Shown: positions 23,059 through 31,992, counted from the stretch's first letter. The stretch is DNA of 39,587 bases from Bacteroidales bacterium (GCA_004555245.1 SFIS01000020.1:1-39587), one strand, 5' to 3'. The notes: generated by a model from the sequence alone, not told the origin. Program-made: numbers and translations.

Positions 23059-24705
23059 TCACGAGTTTTCCAACTGCAGTGTCAATGTCGGACGGTCGCA
23101 GACTTCTGACGGGCCGAAATACTGTATCGGGCCGGGATAGACGAAGCTGGTGTTGCGAGCCCACTCTGTGCGGTGGCATACGAAATATTTGTACGGTTTG
23201 CCGGAGAGCTCGACAAGAGCCTTGCGAATCACCGGCTTCATCTCGCCGTTACGCTTCTCCATGTTCATCATCATGGTGATGGGGATGCCTCCTGCTACCC
23301 ATTCGTCTGCCGGACGGCACGTGTTCTTCACGCTCGACATATAGCCGGTCTTGCCTGCCGCAATGAGCATCGAGGCGTTGAAGCCGAGGCTGTAGCAATA
23401 GTCTGCGTCGAAGTTTGACGGAGCCGCACAACGGCCTTCGTAGCCGAAGAAATGGTGCTGCGTAGCAAACTTGCCGGTATAGATGCCGTCTTTCTTCCAC
23501 TGTGCGAGTTTCTTGGAAACCATCTCGGCGAGAAGCTGCTCTGTCTCGATGAGCGACACCTGTACGTTGCCGTGAGGGTCGCGCTCGAGTGCGAGCTGGC
23601 GAGAGACGGAGATGGGGAGAGAGCGGAAGATGGCTGCATTCTCGTCAGAGAGGTGTGCGAGGACATAGTCAATCTTATGGTCGTCGGCCACGAGATCGAA
23701 GTCTGCCTGGTTGGCGGCAAGCATGTCGTTCAGCTCGGCGATGAGTTTCTTGATGGCAGGGATGAACTCTATCAGGCCTTCCGGCACAAGAGCCACGCCG
23801 TAGTTCATGCCGAGGTTGGCACGGTCGGTCACTATCTCTGCGATGTATGTCACGATGTCGTCGAGCGTCTGGTTCTTTGCCTCTACCTCTTCGCCGATGA
23901 GCGTGATGTTAGGATGGGTCTGCAGAGCGCACTCGAGTGTCACATGCGATGCCGAACGGCCCATGAGCTTGATGAAGTGCCAGTATTTCTTTGCAGAGTT
24001 ACAGTCGCGCATGATGTTGCCGATGACCTCAGAATATACCTTCGTAGCGGTGTCGAAACCGAACGATGTCTCTATCTCGCTGTTCTTCAGGTCGCCGTCG
24101 ATGGTCTTCGGACAGCCTATCACCTGGATGTCTGCACCGATAGACTTGTAGTATTCGGCCAGCACGCAGGCGTTGGTGTTTGAATCGTCGCCGCCGATGA
24201 TGACAAGGGCCTTGATGTCAAGAGCCTGAAGAATCTCCAGACCTTTGTCAAACTGCTCTTTCTTCTCCAACTTGGTGCGGCCTGAGCCGATGATGTCGAA
24301 ACCGCCGGTGTTGCGGTATTCGTCGATGATGTCAGCTGTCAGCTCGATATATTTGTGATCTACAAGACCGCCGGGACCGAGAATGAAGCCGTAGAGCTTG
24401 TTGTTCGGGTTCAGCTTCTTCACACCGTCGAAAAGACCGGATATGACATTGTGGCCGCCAGGAGCCTGACCGCCGGAAAGGATGACACCGACATTCATCT
24501 CCACCGAGGCAGGCTGATCGTCAGTCGGCTCGAATTTCAAATACGGCATGCCGTAGGTGTTCGGGAAGAGTTTCTCCACTTCTTCCTGGTCGGCTACTGA
24601 CTGTGTGGGCTCACCCTCTACAGCCTTCAATGCGCCACGCAAAGCCACTGGGAGCTTTGGCTGATATGCGGCACGTGCAATCTGTAATGCGCTTTTTTCT
24701 GTCAT
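23059..24705 (-). CDS. pfp: Diphosphate-fructose-6-phosphate 1-phosphotransferase, 548 aa
   Basis: A PPi-dependent phosphofructokinase, reversibly making fructose-1,6-bisphosphate in glycolysis and gluconeogenesis. The glycine-rich site GGQAPGGHN (residues 78-86), the diagnostic GGDDSNTNA (171-179; ATP-dependent enzymes have GGDGS with Gly in place of the second Asp), and PKTIDGDLKN (199-208, catalytic Asp) identify the PPi-using long-chain type. The 548-residue length fits that group. Substrate-binding sequences such as MGRSASHVTLECALQTHPN and the FFGYEGRCAAPSNFD region are present. It is the first gene of the nine-gene minus-strand run, with a -7 box 85 bp upstream. Confidence 0.95.
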   Translation of the reverse strand: MTEKSALQIARAAYQPKLPVALRGALKAVEGEPTQSVADQEEVEKLFPNTYGMPYLKFEPTDDQPASVEMNVGVILSGGQAPGGHNVISGLFDGVKKLNPNNKLYGFILGPGGLVDHKYIELTADIIDEYRNTGGFDIIGSGRTKLEKKEQFDKGLEILQALDIKALVIIGGDDSNTNACVLAEYYKSIGADIQVIGCPKTIDGDLKNSEIETSFGFDTATKVYSEVIGNIMRDCNSAKKYWHFIKLMGRSASHVTLECALQTHPNITLIGEEVEAKNQTLDDIVTYIAEIVTDRANLGMNYGVALVPEGLIEFIPAIKKLIAELNDMLAANQADFDLVADDHKIDYVLAHLSDENAAIFRSLPISVSRQLALERDPHGNVQVSLIETEQLLAEMVSKKLAQWKKDGIYTGKFATQHHFFGYEGRCAAPSNFDADYCYSLGFNASMLIAAGKTGYMSSVKNTCRPADEWVAGGIPITMMMNMEKRNGEMKPVIRKALVELSGKPYKYFVCHRTEWARNTSFVYPGPIQYFGPSEVCDRPTLTLQLENS

Positions 24706-24789
24706 TATACTAAAATTTTTCTTTGATTGGGTTTAACCTTGTTTCAATCTTTTATACCTATTATTTTGAGCATAGCGCTCATACACTTG

Positions 24790-24821
24790 CAAAATTAATG
24801 ATTTTTGTTGACATATTCATA
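24790..24821 (-). promoter_or_regulatory. pfp promoter candidate (TATG-N20-TAATTTTG)
   Basis: On the minus strand TAATTTTG (24797-24790) fits the -7 consensus. TATG (24821-24818), 20 bases upstream, matches three of four bases of the -33 box. It would drive pfp and possibly the eight genes behind it. Confidence 0.5.
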
Positions 24822-24884
24822 TATATATTAGAAAAAGTTAGTGTTTTAAAAACTTTTTTGCATTTTTTTGTTAATACCCGCGGC

Positions 24885-24984
24885 AAAACCGCCGGCCACA
24901 GTGGCTATAAAAGGCAAGGCATGGCAAAGGCACCATGGCGAACAAGGGGCGCGCATCATTGCCACTGTGCCAGGCGGTTTTGCC
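24885..24984. repeat. GC-rich imperfect inverted repeat
   Basis: The 24-base arms 24885-24908 and 24961-24984 are inverted copies at 22 of 24 bases, built on GGCAAAACCGCC and its complement, with 52 bases between. The region is GC-rich and contains many GGCA words, unlike the AT-rich sequence just upstream. It holds no convincing gene. Confidence 0.8.
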
Positions 24985-25026
24985 GCCTGGGCTGCACTTG
25001 CCATGCCGCCTGGGCTGCACTTGCTC
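24981..25026 (+). repeat. Tandem 23-bp duplication
   Basis: The block starting GCCGCCTGGGCTGCACTTGC (24981-25003) is repeated directly at 25004-25026, differing only in the last three bases. It overlaps the right arm of the inverted repeat at 24885-24984 and adjoins the 3' end of the next minus-strand gene. Confidence 0.85.
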
Positions 25027-25040
25027 CCGCCTGTGCCGCC

Positions 25041-25499
25041 TCATCTCCCCCCGGCTATCTTCTCCGCCATGTCGTTGAGCTCCAGACATTGCGCCCTTGT
25101 TATGGTGCGCCTGTCCGTGTGATGCTCCCACGGGCTTATCTGCAACAGCAAGCCCTTTGCACAAGCGTCGAAGCTCTCTCCCGACGGCTTGTAGAGCCTC
25201 GGGAAGCCGTTCTCGCGCAGCAGGATGATACGGTGACCGCGGTTCATCGCCTCTCTCAGCACCTCTTTCTCTTTCGGTGCGACAGCGGCGCTCACCAGCA
25301 CGCCGCCCCTTTCTCCGCATGCGAGCCACGCCTTGCGCAGCCTTCCGTTCTCCTCGACGGTGTAACGGCGGTGTACTACCACCGCTATCTTGTCGGGGAT
25401 GTCGTGCAGAAAACCCTCTGATTCTGCCGTTGTGGGCGAACAGAAGGCAGGGCAAGGAGGCACAAGGCGACCTGAAACACCTGACACTTTGAAAGCCAA
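25041..25499 (-). CDS. Uncharacterised protein, probably 5'-truncated, 152 aa at most
   Basis: From about residue 28 the frame looks like real protein: HDIPDKIAVVVHRRYTVEENGRL, then GGVLVSAAVAPKEKEVLREAMNRGHRIILLRENGFPRLYKPSGESFDACAKGLLLQISPWEHH, then ITRAQCLELNDMAEKIAG. The alternation of strand (VLVSAA, RIILLREN, LLLQISPW) and helix suggests a small alpha/beta domain. I have the impression of a conserved Bacteroidales family but cannot name it. The first about 27 residues (MAFKVSGVSGRLVPPCPAFCSPTTAE) are of different character and may be fusion to flanking sequence, so the gene may be a 3' remnant. It is flanked by repeats on both sides and has no operon partner. Confidence 0.5.
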   Translation of the reverse strand: MAFKVSGVSGRLVPPCPAFCSPTTAESEGFLHDIPDKIAVVVHRRYTVEENGRLRKAWLACGERGGVLVSAAVAPKEKEVLREAMNRGHRIILLRENGFPRLYKPSGESFDACAKGLLLQISPWEHHTDRRTITRAQCLELNDMAEKIAGGR

Positions 25500-25670
25500 T
25501 AATGCTTTCCGCTTACATAATGACAGCAGGAAAAACTCATAAAAACTGTCTTTACGGGATGCAAATACAGCGCCGGATGATGAAAAATCTTGACAACGGA
25601 AAAAGTGGAATTTAACATTTCAAAAGAAGCGTTCTCACTGTCTTAGATGTCCATTCTGACTAATTCGCAA

Positions 25671-25780
25671 TGCAAGATAGTCAATATTGGGATGCAAGAT
25701 AGTCAATCTTACGGTCCAAAACATACTTGTTGGCAAGGCAAGAAAGTCAAAATGAGGGTGCAAGATAGTCAATGTTGGAG
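25671..25780 (+). repeat. 22-bp iteron-like direct repeat array
   Basis: Five consecutive 22-bp units start at 25671, 25693, 25715, 25737 and 25759. Units 1, 2 and 5 begin with TGCAAGATAGTCAAT. Unit 4 is a degenerate form (GGCAAGAAAGTCAAAAT) and unit 3 has lost the motif. The spacing of exactly 22 bp, about two helical turns, places all copies on one face of the DNA. The open frame running through the array on the minus strand (25635-25850) is a product of the repeat and is not called. The remaining 25500-25670 and 25781-26184 show no gene. Confidence 0.8.
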
Positions 25781-26184
25781 TGTTTTGACAAGTGATTTGC
25801 AAGGTCAGGCAGTGGGTTTCAAAACCGCAAAACAAGCAAGGCTCTAACATTCAACAACTTACGGAAAACGCCCGTAATTTGTCTGTACGACGACGAATTA
25901 CACCCGGACAAGCTACAGACGATTCTCGCGAGTTTGAAATCACAATTTATTTCAAGCTGCGAGTCGGCAAAGGGCTAAAAACAGACTCTGACATATCGTA
26001 ACGAAAAACGCCATAAAAACGACATTTCGACAGAATCTGACAAAGGGCAAGAAGGGCGGAGGAAGCACAGATAGAAGCGGTGGCGGTGGCGGCGGCGAGA
26101 ATATTAAAAAATGTTGTGAGGTCTGACAGTTACTACAACTATTATTAAATATTGTAAACGGCAAGGGAGAAAAAATGACTGAAT

Positions 26185-26216
26185 TTTGGCTGACGACGAA
26201 ATCTTTAGTAAATTTG
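26185..26216 (+). promoter_or_regulatory. Strong Bacteroidetes promoter (TTTG-N20-TAAATTTG)
   Basis: TTTG (26185-26188), 20 bases, then TAAATTTG (26209-26216) is a full match to the -33/-7 consensus. It is 70 bases upstream of the acyltransferase start and begins the 10.7-kb + strand gene run. Confidence 0.75.
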
Positions 26217-26286
26217 TAGGAAATACGAAAAGGTATTACACAAACCGGTTCTTACGAAACGAACTCTAAAAAAACATTACACACTC

Positions 26287-26832
26287 ATGCTGAAAAGACT
26301 ATGCGGATGGCTGCTCTACGACGTTTGCGGATGGAGGAAAGAAGTCACGATAGAGCATCCTAACAAATACATCCTGTGCCTTGCGCCACACACGTCAAAC
26401 TGGGACTTCATCATCGGACAGCTGTATGCACACGCCGAAGGGATGCGCAGCAATTTCCTGATGAAGAAAGAATGGTTTTTCTGGCCGCTTGGAGCTATCT
26501 TCAGGCGCATGGGAGGCATTCCCGTCGTTAGGGAGAAGAACACCTCGATGACCGACACTCTCGCAAAAGCCGCCAAAGAGGCGGACAGCTTCAGGCTGAC
26601 GATAACGCCGGAGGGGACGAGAAGCGCGACGACGGAATGGAAAAGGGGCTTCTACTACATCGCATACAAGGCAGAAATACCCATCCTGCTATATGGGGCA
26701 GACTACAAGAAAAAGATGATTGTATGCACAAGAACATTCACGCCCACAGGCGATTACGACAAGGATATAAAAGAGATAAAAAACTACTACAAGGATTTCA
26801 AGGGGAAGAAACCCGAGAACTTCATCTGCTAA
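26287..26832 (+). CDS. PlsC-like acyltransferase, 181 aa
   Basis: A small 1-acylglycerol-3-phosphate O-acyltransferase family protein. The catalytic H-x4-D motif is HTSNWD (about residues 37-42), followed by FLMKKEWFFWPLGAIFRRMGGIPVVREK and the PEGTRS phosphate-binding motif (about 105-110), then GFYYIAYKAEIPILLYGADYKKK. At 181 residues it is a compact version of the roughly 240-residue PlsC, typical of the short Bacteroidetes homologues. It is soluble or peripheral, with no clear membrane helix. It may acylate lysophosphatidic acid, or another lipid. It is the first gene of the + strand run and ends 10 bp before the large cell-wall protein gene. Confidence 0.85.
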   Translation: MLKRLCGWLLYDVCGWRKEVTIEHPNKYILCLAPHTSNWDFIIGQLYAHAEGMRSNFLMKKEWFFWPLGAIFRRMGGIPVVREKNTSMTDTLAKAAKEADSFRLTITPEGTRSATTEWKRGFYYIAYKAEIPILLYGADYKKKMIVCTRTFTPTGDYDKDIKEIKNYYKDFKGKKPENFIC

Positions 26833-26842
26833 CCGGAACAGA

Positions 26843-29647
26843 ATGTCAAGACACACGCTTTTCTATATATTGCTCACCGCCCTGCTGACGGTTCTCCCAC
26901 AAGGCGCGACGGCACAGGCTCCGTCGCACAAGGCATGGGTGGAGAATGTATCAAAGCCGGCAGAACCGGCGAAAGGGCTTAAAGGACACCACGTCAGCAT
27001 CTGGCCCAGCCACGGGAGATTCTACAACTTCAAGACACACAAATGGGAATGGCAGAGGCCGAGAATCTTCTGCACGACGGAAGACCTCTTCACACAGTCT
27101 ATAGTCATCCCGTATCTCATACCCATGCTTGAAAACGCAGGGGCATACGTCTATGTCCCGAAAGAGCGCGACTGGCAGCGCAACGAATATGTCGTGGACA
27201 ACGACAGGATGGCGACAGGGTACATGGAGTTTTCAAGGGCAGAGAGATGGGACACGGCGCCGCGTCCCGGATTCGCACCGCAGACAACGCCATACAAGGA
27301 CGGCGACCGTCCTTTTGCACAAGGTACGGCACGCATCGTGTCCACCACACTCGACGCAGACGTGTCGAAGGCCTACTACAAGCCGAACATAGCACAGGGA
27401 GGAAGATATGCCGTGTATGTCAGCTACCAGACTGTGCCCGGATCGGTGGACGATGCGGAATACACCGTCGTACACCAGGGAAAGGCGACAAAGTTCCATG
27501 TCAACCAGCAGATGGGCTCCGGAACATGGGTTTATCTCGGGACATTCGAATTTGACGCATACAGCACGTTCAGCAACTATGTCATGGTGACGAACCGCAG
27601 CAGCAGGAAGGGGTTCGTAACTACCGACGCCGTGAAGTTCGGAGGAGGAATGGGAAGCCACAGCCGCGAGGGGAAGACAAGCGGACTGCCCCGTTCGATG
27701 GAGTGTGCAAGATACTGGGCACAGTATGCCGGCGCACCGAGAGCAGCAGTATGCTCGAAAGGCGGATATGACGACTACGGAGATGACATAAACGTGAGGT
27801 CGCTAATATCTAACTGGATATCATACGGCTCAAGTACCAACCCCGACGGAAAAGCCGACACGACGGCGGCACAGAACGACACCATAACCCTTGCTGAGGC
27901 GGCGGCAAAGGCTTATCTCGACAGCATCAGGGCTAACGGATGCGACAGCATGACGCTGGCAAATGCCGACAGCGTGGCGAAAGCTATCGAAGACAGCGTG
28001 GCGAGAGTGCCTCTGCAGAAGATAAACGTCATGAACGGAAAGGCTATGACGGGAAAAGTGCCGATAGAGATGCAGGTGGGAATACACAGCGACGCCGGAT
28101 GGGCGAAGGACTTCAAGTCGGTTGTCGGAACACTGACGATTTGCACAAGCAACTTCAACGGCAACAAACTGGCGTCGGGAGAATCAAGGTCTAAGTCGTA
28201 CGGCCTCGCCTGCGACTTCCTATACGACATCACCCGCGAGATGAAAAGACACTTCGGACAGTGGGAAGCACGAGAGGTGAGGGACAGAAACTACAGCGAG
28301 ACACGACTGCCGGCACAGGCAAGCAACATCATCGAGATGCTGTCGCACGAGAACTTCACAGACATGAAATACGGACACGACCCGTATTTCAAGTTCATCA
28401 TGGCACGCGCCATATACAAGACGATTCTGAAGTACATAGCAAGAAACAACGCAAGGAAAGCCGTCGTCCAGCCACTGCCGCCAAAGAAACTGCAGGTGGC
28501 AATGCAACGCAACATCGTCACTCTAACTTGGGAGGCACAGACAGACTCTACTGAGAAAACCGCCGACCCTACATCGTATAACATCTACACCAGAATAGGC
28601 GACACTGGATATGACAACGGAAAGAACGTTGTGGCAAGAAAATACTCGTTCGCACTACAGGCTAACAAAATCTACAGATTCAGAGTGACGGCAGTGAACG
28701 ACGGAGGAGAGAGCTTCCCGACAGAAGAACTCGTGGCTCTCTACAACCCCGAGGCAAAGAAAACCGTGCTCATCGTAAATGCCTTCAACCGACTGTCGGC
28801 GCCGGCTGTCGTGGAGAACGACACCCTGTGCGGATTTGACATAAACGAAGACATCGGACTCTCTTACGGAAAGACTACGGCATGGGTGGGAAAACAGACC
28901 GTTTTCGAGAAATCCAAGGCTGGGAAATATAACGGCCTCGGATATACGACAACGGATCTCGAAGGACGATACACGGCAGGAAACGACTTCAACTATGCAT
29001 ACACACACGCCGAAGCGATAAGCAGGTGCGGCGCATACAACATCATCAGCACATCGGATGACGCTTTCGAAGACGAGCAGACACCACAGGACGTCGCACT
29101 CACGGACATCATCTTCGGCAACGAGAAGGACGACGGACACTCGCTAATGCCATACAAGACATTCACGACGGGCATGAGACAGAAAATCGAACAGTACATG
29201 GCACGGAAATGTCCGCTGATGCTCAGCGGATCGTACATCGCCTCTGACATGCAGGAAGAAGACGAACGCACATGGCTCAGAGACAACATACGCATCGAAC
29301 TCGCAGGATGCGACCGCGATTCGCTCGCTCTCTATCCGAACGAAAAAGCCGACTCGCTGACGGCTTTCGGAAGACTGTTGCCCGTATATCGGCACGTCAA
29401 CGAAGAACACTACGCTGCGGTGGCGGCTGACATAATAGAACCGGCTGACACGCTCTCGCCACAACGCAACGCCCCTCTCGTAGCCTACGCTTCCGGAAAA
29501 CCGGCGGCGGCTCTGCACAAAGAGAACGGCAACACGGTGTTCGCACTCGGATTCCCATTTGAATGTATCAAACACAGAGACGACAGACTCTTTGTCATGA
29601 GAAAAATAACAGAAATGCTGCTCGGAAAAGACATTCCGACACAATAA
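26843..29647 (+). CDS. Secreted amidase-like protein with golvesin-type insert, 934 aa
   Basis: A large exported protein of a Bacteroidetes family often labelled xanthan lyase. The signal peptide is about residues 1-25. Zinc-amidase (Amidase_3-like) elements are spread through it: H57 in WPSHGRF, E80 in TTEDLFT, H415 in GIHSDAG, and E499 in IIEMLSHENFTDM as likely catalytic Glu. A golvesin-type beta domain (GRYAVYVSYQTVP... TWVYLGTFEF, about 155-270) is inserted between the second and third ligands. An extra Ala/Asp-rich segment (about 335-404) precedes the third ligand. A fibronectin-III-like domain (about 545-636) and a 300-residue C-terminal domain of unknown function follow. Probable role is peptide trimming of peptidoglycan in the periplasm. 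The ligand assignment is by pattern only. Confidence 0.7.
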   Translation: MSRHTLFYILLTALLTVLPQGATAQAPSHKAWVENVSKPAEPAKGLKGHHVSIWPSHGRFYNFKTHKWEWQRPRIFCTTEDLFTQSIVIPYLIPMLENAGAYVYVPKERDWQRNEYVVDNDRMATGYMEFSRAERWDTAPRPGFAPQTTPYKDGDRPFAQGTARIVSTTLDADVSKAYYKPNIAQGGRYAVYVSYQTVPGSVDDAEYTVVHQGKATKFHVNQQMGSGTWVYLGTFEFDAYSTFSNYVMVTNRSSRKGFVTTDAVKFGGGMGSHSREGKTSGLPRSMECARYWAQYAGAPRAAVCSKGGYDDYGDDINVRSLISNWISYGSSTNPDGKADTTAAQNDTITLAEAAAKAYLDSIRANGCDSMTLANADSVAKAIEDSVARVPLQKINVMNGKAMTGKVPIEMQVGIHSDAGWAKDFKSVVGTLTICTSNFNGNKLASGESRSKSYGLACDFLYDITREMKRHFGQWEAREVRDRNYSETRLPAQASNIIEMLSHENFTDMKYGHDPYFKFIMARAIYKTILKYIARNNARKAVVQPLPPKKLQVAMQRNIVTLTWEAQTDSTEKTADPTSYNIYTRIGDTGYDNGKNVVARKYSFALQANKIYRFRVTAVNDGGESFPTEELVALYNPEAKKTVLIVNAFNRLSAPAVVENDTLCGFDINEDIGLSYGKTTAWVGKQTVFEKSKAGKYNGLGYTTTDLEGRYTAGNDFNYAYTHAEAISRCGAYNIISTSDDAFEDEQTPQDVALTDIIFGNEKDDGHSLMPYKTFTTGMRQKIEQYMARKCPLMLSGSYIASDMQEEDERTWLRDNIRIELAGCDRDSLALYPNEKADSLTAFGRLLPVYRHVNEEHYAAVAADIIEPADTLSPQRNAPLVAYASGKPAAALHKENGNTVFALGFPFECIKHRDDRLFVMRKITEMLLGKDIPTQ

Positions 29648-29667
29648 CATCACATAACTTAAAGAAT

Positions 29668-29985
29668 ATGCAAATCACAACGAACGAATCGGGGACAAGG
29701 ACCATAGAGATATCCGAAAAGCATCTCGACACCATCGCAAGATACCAGCTCTTCAGAAACCTTATTGACAGCAACGGCATCATTGACGAAAACGTGCTCG
29801 AGAAACTGCGCATGAACGTCAGAAGCCTGCTCGAAAACAGCGCAAGAAACGACAGGGACCTGCTATCGCTCTGCTTCGACGTCATCTACCATCAGAACAT
29901 GAAGGTTGTCGGACTGCACAACCTCATTATTCTATACAACAACCACATCACAGAAGACAAACAAGACAATGCCGCTGCTGACTGA
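29668..29985 (+). CDS. Conserved-looking small protein of unknown function, 105 aa
   Basis: The frame from ATG 29668 encodes 105 residues with no signal peptide or membrane segment. It is mostly helical in character: ISEKHLDTIARYQLFRNLIDSNGIIDENVLEKLRMNVRSLLENSARNDRDLLSLCFDVIYHQNMKVVGLHNLIILYNN. The codon use matches its neighbours. It starts 20 bp after the amidase-like gene and its end overlaps the start of the YgiQ gene by 17 bp, so it is likely translated in the same operon. I do not recognise the family. Confidence 0.7.
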   Translation: MQITTNESGTRTIEISEKHLDTIARYQLFRNLIDSNGIIDENVLEKLRMNVRSLLENSARNDRDLLSLCFDVIYHQNMKVVGLHNLIILYNNHITEDKQDNAAAD

Positions 29986-31855
29986 TTTTCTCCCGACAAC
30001 AAAAAAGGAAACAGAACTCAGAGGATGGGACTACATCGACATCATCATCTTCTCCGCCGACGCATACGTTGACCACCCGTCGTTCGGGGCTGCCGTCATC
30101 GGAAGGACACTCGAGGCGGAAGGATTCCGCGTCGCTATCGTACCACAACCCGACTGGCACGGAGACTACCGAGACTTCAAGAAACTCGGGAAGCCGAGAC
30201 TGTTCTTCGCTGTAGCCCCGGGATGCATGGACTCGATGGTGAACAAATATACAGCAAACAAACGGCTGAGGTCGGAAGACGCATACTCGCCTAACGGAAG
30301 ACACGACTGCAGACCGGAATATCCCACCATAGTATATACACGCATCCTGAAAGAACTATATCCCGACGTGCCTGTCATTCTCGGTGGTATCGAGGCATCG
30401 CTCAGACGAGTGACACACTACGACTACTGGAAAGACGAACTGAGGAAATGTATCCTCTACGACGCCGGCGCTGACATGATAACATACGGCATGGGGGAGA
30501 AAGTCACAACAGAACTGACACGTCTGCTCGATGCCGGAAAAACAATAGAAGAAATTGACACGCTGCCGCAGACTGTCATAATAAGAAAGGAGAACGACAT
30601 CCCGGGAGGCATAACAGACAACGACATAATACTCCACCCGCACGAAGAATGCCTCAAAGACAAAAAGGCTCAGGCCGAGAACTTCAGACATATAGAAGAG
30701 GAGTCAAACCGCATTCACGCACAACGCATACTGCAGAAAACCGGGGATATGTGGACCATCGTCAACCCGCCCTACCCCACCATGACAACTGAAGAACTCG
30801 ACAGGACACACAGCCTGCCCTTCACACGACTGCCACACCCGAAATACAAAGACAAACGCATTCCGGCATACGAGATGATAAAACACTCCGTCAACATACA
30901 CCGGGGATGCTTCGGAGGATGCGCTTTCTGCACCATATCTGCACACCAAGGCAAATTCATCACTTGCCGCTCGAAAGAAAACATCATCGAAGAGGTGAAG
31001 AAAGTGATGCAGATGCCGGACTTCAAAGGTTATCTAAGCGACCTCGGAGGACCCTCGGCGAACATGTACGGCATGAAAGGAAAAGACATGGCGAAATGCG
31101 AGAAATGCAAACGGCCGTCCTGCATATTCCCGAATATCTGCCGGAACCTGAACGCCGACCACACAAAACTCCTCGAACTGTACAGAGAGGTGGATGCATT
31201 GCCCGGAATAAAGAAAAGCTTCATCGGCTCCGGCGTGAGATACGACCTGCTGCTACACACTTCTGACGACTGCAAGGCTAACGATGCCGCAGAGAAATAT
31301 ACACGAGAACTCATAACAAGACATGTCAGCGGAAGACTTAAAGTGGCGCCGGAACACACATCTGACAACGTACTGAAACTCATGAGGAAACCGCCGTTCA
31401 ACCTCTTCAGGGAGTTTAAGGCGATTTTCAACAGAATATGCAGAGAAGAAGGATTGAAACAGCAAATCATACCATACTTCATCAGCAGCCACCCGGGATG
31501 TCACGCCGAAGACATGGCGGAACTCGCTGCAATAACAAAAGACATGGACTTCCACCTCGAACAGGTGCAGGACTTTACGCCGACACCTATGACCGTCGCA
31601 ACGGAAATGTGGTACACGGGCTACAACCCATACACGCTCGAACCTGTCTTCTCGGCAAAGAACCCGAAAGAGAAAATCGAACAACGACAGTTCTTCTTCT
31701 GGTATAAACCCGAAGAACAGAAGAACATCGTCAGAAGCCTGAACAGAATGAACCGTCAGGACCTGATAAAGGCTCTGTACAAAGGAACACAGAACAACTT
31801 CCAAAGACGGAAAACGAAAGACGAAGGACAACAGAAGACGAAACGTAAAAAATGA
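29969..31855 (+). CDS. YgiQ family radical-SAM protein, 628 aa
   Basis: A large radical-SAM enzyme of the YgiQ family, whose reaction is unknown. The N-terminal part is YgiQ-specific (LPTTKKETELRGWDYIDIIIFSADAYVDHPSFGAAVIGRTLEAEGFRVAIVPQPDW). The 4Fe-4S site is C314-x3-C318-x2-C321 in HRGCFGGCAFC. HVSGRLKVAPEHTSDNVLKLMRKP and SSHPGCHAEDMAELA are also typical. I chose ATG 29969 over 29906 because the family starts near MPLLTDFLP and the longer start would overlap the upstream gene by 80 bp. The C-terminal tail is lysine-rich (QNNFQRRKTKDEGQQKTKRKK). Confidence 0.88.
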   Translation: MPLLTDFLPTTKKETELRGWDYIDIIIFSADAYVDHPSFGAAVIGRTLEAEGFRVAIVPQPDWHGDYRDFKKLGKPRLFFAVAPGCMDSMVNKYTANKRLRSEDAYSPNGRHDCRPEYPTIVYTRILKELYPDVPVILGGIEASLRRVTHYDYWKDELRKCILYDAGADMITYGMGEKVTTELTRLLDAGKTIEEIDTLPQTVIIRKENDIPGGITDNDIILHPHEECLKDKKAQAENFRHIEEESNRIHAQRILQKTGDMWTIVNPPYPTMTTEELDRTHSLPFTRLPHPKYKDKRIPAYEMIKHSVNIHRGCFGGCAFCTISAHQGKFITCRSKENIIEEVKKVMQMPDFKGYLSDLGGPSANMYGMKGKDMAKCEKCKRPSCIFPNICRNLNADHTKLLELYREVDALPGIKKSFIGSGVRYDLLLHTSDDCKANDAAEKYTRELITRHVSGRLKVAPEHTSDNVLKLMRKPPFNLFREFKAIFNRICREEGLKQQIIPYFISSHPGCHAEDMAELAAITKDMDFHLEQVQDFTPTPMTVATEMWYTGYNPYTLEPVFSAKNPKEKIEQRQFFFWYKPEEQKNIVRSLNRMNRQDLIKALYKGTQNNFQRRKTKDEGQQKTKRKK

Positions 31856-31992
31856 CAAAAGCTGAAACAGATGTACTGAAAGGCATTAAACACACACAAC
31901 AATGCCCGGCAGAAAAACGCTCTGCAACAACCATCTGCAACTTGGCATAGGATAGGAAAAAGCCATATTTTCACTTTTTAGCACTCTATAGC

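Noticed and set aside
25671..25780. CRISPR array
   Set aside because: The units are contiguous at 22 bp with no unique spacers between identical repeats, and no cas genes lie nearby.
25635..25850. Open frame on the minus strand through the 22-bp array
   Set aside because: Its repeating peptide is a direct result of the DNA repeat; no start context or domain supports it.
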